Part shown: positions 59,040 through 64,000 of the stretch, in pieces
Position numbering within the stretch: the first letter of the stretch is position 1
How the letters are laid out: each line of letters starts with the position of its first letter
Origin: Adiantum capillus-veneris
Taxonomy: Eukaryota; Streptophyta; Polypodiopsida; Polypodiales; Pteridaceae
DNA length: 64,000 nucleotides
Assembly: GCA_014529385.2 (NCBI GenBank)
Contig: CM043959.1
Location: 59,158,753 to 59,222,752, forward strand
Direction: 5' to 3'
Program-made: the position numbers and the translations under genes
The notes under the pieces: generated by a model
Database searches by the model: none
What the model was told of the DNA's origin: nothing
The model's input: only the letters and a program-made list of their open reading frames with translations

Positions 59040-59520
59040 AGAAGAGCCACGGAGGGGAGAGGTGAGCTATGGAGTGAAGAGCTATGGGATGGATAGCTGC
59101 AAGAGAGCTACAGAGTAGAGAGGAGAGCTATGGAGTGGAGAGATTTGGAATGGAGCGCTACAGGAGAGCTATAGAGTGGAGAAGATGGCTATGGAGTGGA
59201 GAGTTGCAAGAGAGCTACAGAGTGGAGAGGAGAGATATGGAGAGGAGAGCTTTGGGATGGAGAGCTGCAGGAGATCTATGGAATAGAGAGCTGCAAGAGA
59301 GCTATGAGTGGAGAAGAGGGCTATGGAGTGGAGAGCTATGGGGGGAGAGCTGCAACAAAGCTATGGAGTGGACCTGCAACAAGGAGAGAAAAGGAGGAAG
59401 AGTGTGTGTTGAAAGGTATGAGAGAGAAGAGACAGGGAGAGGAGTGACAGAGGGAAGGAGGAAGAGTGTGTGTTGAAAAGTAGGAGAGAGAAGAGAGAGG
59501 GAGAGGAGTGAGAGAGAGGA
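59040..59520. repeat. purine-rich tandem repeats
   Basis: 59,040-59,370 repeats GAGAGCTATGGAGTGGA and GAGAGCTGCAAGAGAGCTA in varying order (about 17-50 bp periods). 59,380-59,520 holds a ~60-bp duplication around GGAGGAAGAGTGTGTGTTGAAA. Long open frames on both strands are compositional. Confidence 0.85.
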
Positions 59521-60611
59521 GAGTGATTTTGGAGGGAAATAAAATAATGTGGGAAGTTTGATATTTAGCAACTCTAGCAGTGAGATTTTGAGAGAGAAAA
59601 ATGATTTTTGGATTATACATATAAAGGTGCTCACATGGTCAAGACTATGTTACATAGTGATTTTAATTTGTGGAGCGTGAGCTTGATTCCTACATGGCAT
59701 GCATTCTATAGCGTTTAGAGATGACATTTTTCTCTTTTGAGGGGGGAAGGGTTTGAGGTGGGTGGTAGAGTTTTGGAAGAGTGGCATGTAGATGAGTGGA
59801 GTCTACTCAGATTTTGTTGAATTTCACCGCTTTGAGTGCCACCACAAAGGAGCTCCAACCTTCATTCAACATGGCCGAAGGGGTGGCCAGTAGGCTTGAA
59901 TATATACAATAGAAAATACAAAATAACAATGTTGGCCTATACTAGAGAATGTGAAAGTTTAGAGGGAGTGGATGTCATGCCATGGCATGTGCATGATGTG
60001 AAATGATGTGTATGATCTCATTGAGCATGGATTTAGATGCATGGGACCAAGTGCCACAGAGTACTTGATGTACATATGCTTCTATGTGATAGCCGTTACG
60101 TGAATATATCTTGTTAGGGAGTTGGAGACCTGGGTGCAATTTTTTTTATGCTAAATTCTTCTAGAATATGCATAATATGGTTGTAGAATATCACAAGTGT
60201 TTTTGGATCATCACAGTGTACATACATCACCTACAAATTCTATGTGGGCAAAAAACTACCAAAAATAACAGCTGACGAGCGACATCAAATTGCATGGAAA
60301 GTGACCCAAAATGGAATATTGATAAAAAATGATTTATACATATTCTTTTTATGCTTATGAAAGTGATCCCACAAACATAGGGATTTTTTGGACTCCGTTT
60401 GGGATTTTTCACGTCAAAAATGGCCTTTTTTGGGTTCCAAATAAGCTAAAAATGACCTAGTTTTGGTCCAAAGTTGAAAAATGGCCCAAAACATTGACAA
60501 GTCAGCTCATATTTCCATGGGGAAGAGAGAGAGGGCTGATTCTTAGTGAAAAAGATCTGAAATTTTCCCCTCCTGTGCAATTCCTTTCATGGTTGCTCAA
60601 TCTATGTGTAA
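59521..60611. other. intergenic sequence, nothing recognised
   Basis: AT-rich, moderately complex sequence without domains, RNA genes or obvious repeats on either strand. Confidence 0.5.
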
Positions 60612-60792
60612 GGCAGTCCCTCCTCTTTGTAATCTTGTATTTGAGGTTGTGTGGGAGTAAATTAGGTTTCCCTTCATCAAAATGGTTTGTGGTCATCAAT
60701 AAGGCAGTCCCTCCTCTTTGCAATCTTGTATTTGAGGTTGTGAGGGAGTGAATTAGGGTTTCCCTTCATCAAAATGGTTTGTGGTCTTCAAT
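60612..60792 (+). repeat. 90-bp direct duplication
   Basis: Two adjacent copies of a segment beginning AGGCAGTCCCTCCTCTTTG and ending TTTGTGGTC(A/T)TCAAT, differing at a handful of bases. A small recent tandem duplication just upstream of the LTR. Confidence 0.9.
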
Positions 60793-60885
60793 ATGGAAGC
60801 TCTTAAATCTCTAAAAATTTAGAAAATGGTCTTCGTGAAGGTGGAAGCTCGTGTATTCCTTTCAACTGTTTGAAGTTACAACTAT

Positions 60886-61440
60886 TGATGGGGACTTTTC
60901 ACAAGCCAAGCTCCCATACCCCTCTTCTCTCGTCCCCACCCCATGAAAACCCCCTCTTAGGGAGGGAGTGATAAAAAGCATTGGAAAAAGTAAGAAAAAA
61001 TAAAGTATGACTATGTAAATATATGAGAAAGGTAAAATTGGCCACCTCATGCCTGCGGGGCAGCCCATCCCCACCTTGCCTCCTTTTTCTTCACTGTTGC
61101 CCCGCCGTGTGTCCCTTTTCCTCTCCTCCACTCAAAAGGTCAACCCCCTCTCTCTTCCCCTTTTCCTTTCTCCTTTGTCTCTCCCCTCAAGCTACCCCAC
61201 CTCTCACCAATAATGCATTCTAACTCACCAATAATGCACCCTAACTCACATGCAACTTATCATATCTTCCAAAATAGTATACCCCACCCCCCCTTTCTCT
61301 CTCCTATCATATCCCATGACCCAAATACCCCCCCCCCTCTCTCTAAAGGGTGCCATGTCTCTTGTCTTGTAGCTAAATAACCTCCCCCACACTCACACAC
61401 ACTCAGTTTCACTAAAAAAAGTGCCCACAGACCCATCCCC
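60886..61440 (+). mobile_element. 5' LTR of a non-autonomous LTR element (right limit approximate)
   Basis: TGATGGGGACTTTTCACAAG at 60,886 recurs (one mismatch) at 63,971 after a purine run, marking the LTR start. The segment is C/T-rich with CCCC runs. The right end lies near 61,430-61,460; no standard primer site is obvious, so the exact limit and primer tRNA are unknown. Confidence 0.7.
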
Positions 61441-61514
61441 ACCCGGTGGTTACCTGATTTTAAAAAACTTTTGCAAGTTAAGCAGTGTGTCTTTCTAGCT
61501 CTCTCTCAGTAATC

Positions 61515-64000
61515 ATGGCAAGTGTAGCATTTCCAACATTTAAAGGAAAGAAGGGGGAGGATTTGGTAACAAACTTCCTAGATGACTTTGAAGTAGCATG
61601 TGTAGTGAGCAACAAAGATACGGATGAATCCCGGGTTAGAATCTTTAAGCATCTCATGAAGCTAGAAGCTAGATCATGGTACAATGCACTTCCACAAGCA
61701 ACCAAGGATGACTGGGAACCCTTAAAAACCGCTTTTAAGAGGCGCTTTGGGGGAGGTACCACTTCAGAAAAGTTGTGGGACAAGGTGAGAGACTTGAAGC
61801 AGGAGGGTCTTTTAGAATATGCCACCTATGAGTCCAAATTTGTGGATTTGTGGGAACGGTGGGTTGAGTCACTTGCTAGGGGGGAAGCTGCACCCGATTT
61901 CCTTAAAAAAAATCAGTTCACGCATGGCTTATGGCCGCTTCTCAAGGAGAAGGTGAAAGGTAGATTCCCGGCTACGTACGAGTTAGCCGTTGAGATTGCT
62001 CGCCTTAAAGACAAGAAGTTGCGAATGAAAGCCAAAGAAACCGAGTCAACAGAATCAGGAACATCGCGTCGACCAGCAACTACGACAACCACCATTCCAC
62101 CACCACCACCGGCTCTTGGGGTAAGAGATGACCAACAAGATATGTTGGCCCATATTACTGACCAACTGCAGAGTTTGTCTGTCCACTTAATACAACAAGG
62201 GAGGAGTCAAGAAAGAGATCAAGACCCTGGAAGATCACGACAACAAAACAGGGAGTATCACTGCTACAACTACGGAGAAGATGGTCACGGTATGTACTAC
62301 TGTCCCAAACCACAACAAAACTATAATAGAGAAGGTAGGAGGAACCAATTGTCACCCCCTAGAGAAAGAACACCCCCACCCCAAGCACCAGCCCCACCAA
62401 CACAAATTCTACCTCCGCCACAATCACCACTTACAATCATCTTACGCCCACCACCAATTGGTACCCGCACACCAAGTATCATTGGTCTTGCAGAAGAGGT
62501 CAAGATGAGTGTAACGGAAGAAGGATCAAGTAAGAAGACTATTCAAAGAACTGAAGCAGTGGAACAAGAGGTTAAAGAATCAAAAGATGCTACCCAGGTG
62601 GGGGAGGTAAGCCAAGAAAATTGTGTTACAAATGTGAGTACATCTTTAACCTTGAATGAAATAGGCACCAAAGAGATCAATCGACAACATTGGGCAGTAA
62701 GGGTAAGAATGTGTAAAGTGTTGATTAGGCCTCGTCAGAGTAAGAGGAATGCAAAGGGCATGAAAGATACAAGAGAAGAGGAAGACCAGCCTGCTAGCAA
62801 GGCTTTGCAGAAGGTGGGCAACATATCAAGCAAAGGGGAGGGCTTTGAAAACGGAAGCCTGTGCACCAGCATGGACCCAGGACAGTGTAGCAAGCTAAAG
62901 GAATCTTGCATCAAGGCAGTTTCACTAGAGGACCATAACGAAGAGGTAAGTATGACTGAAGGTTTGGAGTTGGATATTTCTCCAGAGGCTTGGCAGCCAA
63001 GCAAGACTTTATTGTGTAGTGTTATAGACTTAGAGATGGGTAATGCCTCTAGTCTACTAAAGGGTGTTATAAACTTGGAGATGGGTAATGCCTCCAGTTT
63101 ATGTGAGGATGTTCATAGTAAGTTTGATGATCAATATGCTGCCAACCTTTTAAGGATGTTCCAAACTCCTCCACAACACAACATTGTGTTTGCATGGGAT
63201 GCATCAGACCTATGGCTATGGCTAGCTGCTCTAACATATAGAGATAAGATCAGCATGGAGATAAGAGCAAAGGAGCCATGGATAGACAAAAGCCTGATAG
63301 AATGCAAGAATGAAGACCTCCTTTGCAATTTGGTACAATTTTTTACAAATAGTGCATCCTCTCTTTGGAGAAAGGTAAGTGGATTACGCTTGTATTTAAG
63401 CCGCAAGGTAGGTGGCTTGCTATTAGCATCAGTAAAGGAAGCTGACATATTTCAGCACACCCAAAAGAAGCATGATATGCTTGCAGTTTTTTCTAATGGC
63501 AGTAAGCAGGACTCTGAAGACAACTTGAGCTCACCACACCAACAAGGCGGCCATATATGGTGGATTCTTGGTACACTCTTGGGAATCATAATTTTCAATT
63601 CTGTCTTTGCAAGAGCCAAGATGCTCATTTCCCCTCTCGCTACTGGTGGTTACACATTTGATCCAATTTGGCATGCAAATTTTATTGTTCGGACACTGCA
63701 AACAATGATCCTATTTTTCACTTGGGATCCAGGAGGACATTGGCACAAAGTTCTGGAAGCCATGGGCTTCCCCTTTAATCAACCGACACTATTCCAAGGA
63801 ACAAGTTATCACTCGGACCTGTTACAGATTCATGAATATCCCAGAAATCTCACCAATGGCCAAATGGAATGGCTAGTTCAGAAGGCAACTCGATATCGGA
63901 TCCTACAGCTAAGCGAAAGAAGAAACAGAGCTAGAGACATGAATGTCTCTAGCCAAAAGGGGAGGGCTAATGATGGGGGCTTTTCACAAGCCAAGCTCCC
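61515..64000 (+). CDS. Gag-like protein with C-terminal membrane segment, open to the window end
   Basis: ATG at 61,515 opens 828 codons without a stop. Residues ~25-130 are a Ty3-type retrotransposon gag domain (RIFKHLMKLEARSWYNALP, LKTAFKRRFGG, LEYATYESKFVDLWERW). A Pro-rich linker follows. C250-H258-C263 form a zinc knuckle CYNYGEDGHGMYYC with its second Cys changed to Tyr. Then comes a long acidic, unknown region with an internal LEMGNASSL duplication, and a hydrophobic helix WWILGTLLGIIIFNSVFA (~683-700). A second hydrophobic patch (LQTMILFFTW) and a basic tail follow. No protease, reverse transcriptase or integrase is present. The frame crosses the PPT into the 3' LTR; if that LTR equals the 5' one, a TGA would come about 10 codons into the window-external part. 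It is probably a non-autonomous element with a fused membrane-anchored product; the role of the C-terminal half is unknown. Confidence 0.75.
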   Translation, partial: MASVAFPTFKGKKGEDLVTNFLDDFEVACVVSNKDTDESRVRIFKHLMKLEARSWYNALPQATKDDWEPLKTAFKRRFGGGTTSEKLWDKVRDLKQEGLLEYATYESKFVDLWERWVESLARGEAAPDFLKKNQFTHGLWPLLKEKVKGRFPATYELAVEIARLKDKKLRMKAKETESTESGTSRRPATTTTTIPPPPPALGVRDDQQDMLAHITDQLQSLSVHLIQQGRSQERDQDPGRSRQQNREYHCYNYGEDGHGMYYCPKPQQNYNREGRRNQLSPPRERTPPPQAPAPPTQILPPPQSPLTIILRPPPIGTRTPSIIGLAEEVKMSVTEEGSSKKTIQRTEAVEQEVKESKDATQVGEVSQENCVTNVSTSLTLNEIGTKEINRQHWAVRVRMCKVLIRPRQSKRNAKGMKDTREEEDQPASKALQKVGNISSKGEGFENGSLCTSMDPGQCSKLKESCIKAVSLEDHNEEVSMTEGLELDISPEAWQPSKTLLCSVIDLEMGNASSLLKGVINLEMGNASSLCEDVHSKFDDQYAANLLRMFQTPPQHNIVFAWDASDLWLWLAALTYRDKISMEIRAKEPWIDKSLIECKNEDLLCNLVQFFTNSASSLWRKVSGLRLYLSRKVGGLLLASVKEADIFQHTQKKHDMLAVFSNGSKQDSEDNLSSPHQQGGHIWWILGTLLGIIIFNSVFARAKMLISPLATGGYTFDPIWHANFIVRTLQTMILFFTWDPGGHWHKVLEAMGFPFNQPTLFQGTSYHSDLLQIHEYPRNLTNGQMEWLVQKATRYRILQLSERRNRARDMNVSSQKGRANDGGFSQAKL
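63955..64000 (+). mobile_element. PPT and start of the 3' LTR
   Basis: AAAAGGGGAGGGCTAA (63,955-63,970) is a good polypurine tract. TGATGGGGGC at 63,971 starts the 3' LTR, cut by the window end. Together with 60,886 it gives an element whose internal part is only ~2.5 kb. Confidence 0.8.

Noticed and set aside
59084-59634. Overlapping ORFs of 83-130 codons rich in Glu/Arg or Leu/Ser.
   Set aside because: They are translations of purine-rich tandem repeats on either strand.
61478-63448. Minus-strand ORFs opposite the gag-like gene.
   Set aside because: They are antisense shadows of an 828-codon open frame with a clear gag domain on the plus strand.

Overview
This is nuclear DNA from a land plant with a large, transposon-rich genome. 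The evidence is plant-type Copia LTR elements primed by initiator-Met tRNA, spliceosomal introns, long tandem arrays, and almost no ordinary genes. The lineage-specific protein families would fit a fern, another seed-free plant or a gymnosperm, but the sequence does not settle the species.

Layout. 1-3.8 kb: two convergent decayed genes, one of them a multi-exon transposase-like family. 3.8-11.7 kb: broken LTR elements, namely a candidate Ty3-type LTR with poly-C repeats, a reversed Copia LTR plus gag, and a rotten forward Copia with its PPT and 3' LTR. 11.9-12.9 kb: a ~148-bp satellite. 12,885-54,192: one Copia element bounded by two LTRs and a perfect 5-bp target duplication (AGAGT), inserted in that satellite. 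54-60.6 kb: the rest of the satellite, a decayed unknown gene, a second LTR plus gag of the Copia family seen at 7-8 kb, and a second relic of the transposase-like family. 60.9-64 kb: a non-autonomous LTR element whose single 828-codon ORF runs off the window.

The main find lies inside the Copia. Its gag is split by a 35.7-kb unit (13,851-49,576) with perfect 16-bp terminal inverted repeats and a 4-bp duplication (ACCT) of the gag sequence. The unit carries a 1,075-codon intact gene with the DUF7869-type 'DNCxxEN...GHTHEDID' signature, which is probably its DDE-type transposase. It also carries a cargo of two FCP1/NIF-like phosphatase-fold genes, a SET-domain gene, and a multi-frameshifted gene with a DGQH(R)-like motif. 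Most of its length is arrays of a ~20-bp motif (CCACCACTTGTCCAAGCTA and variants). The motif points one way in the left arm (~14-21.5 kb) and the other way in the right arm (~24-46 kb). I saw it nowhere else in the window. This looks like a giant DNA transposon with inverted arrays of candidate transposase-binding sites and a chromatin/transcription-themed cargo. I do not recognise it as a described element.

How the parts relate. The insertion order is satellite, then Copia, then giant TIR element. The Copia LTRs differ at about 27 positions over ~760 bp (counted by eye, ~3.5%), which sets an upper age limit for the giant insertion. Stops that could have arisen from CAG, CAA or CGA codons recur in the older relics, as expected for methylated, silenced DNA.
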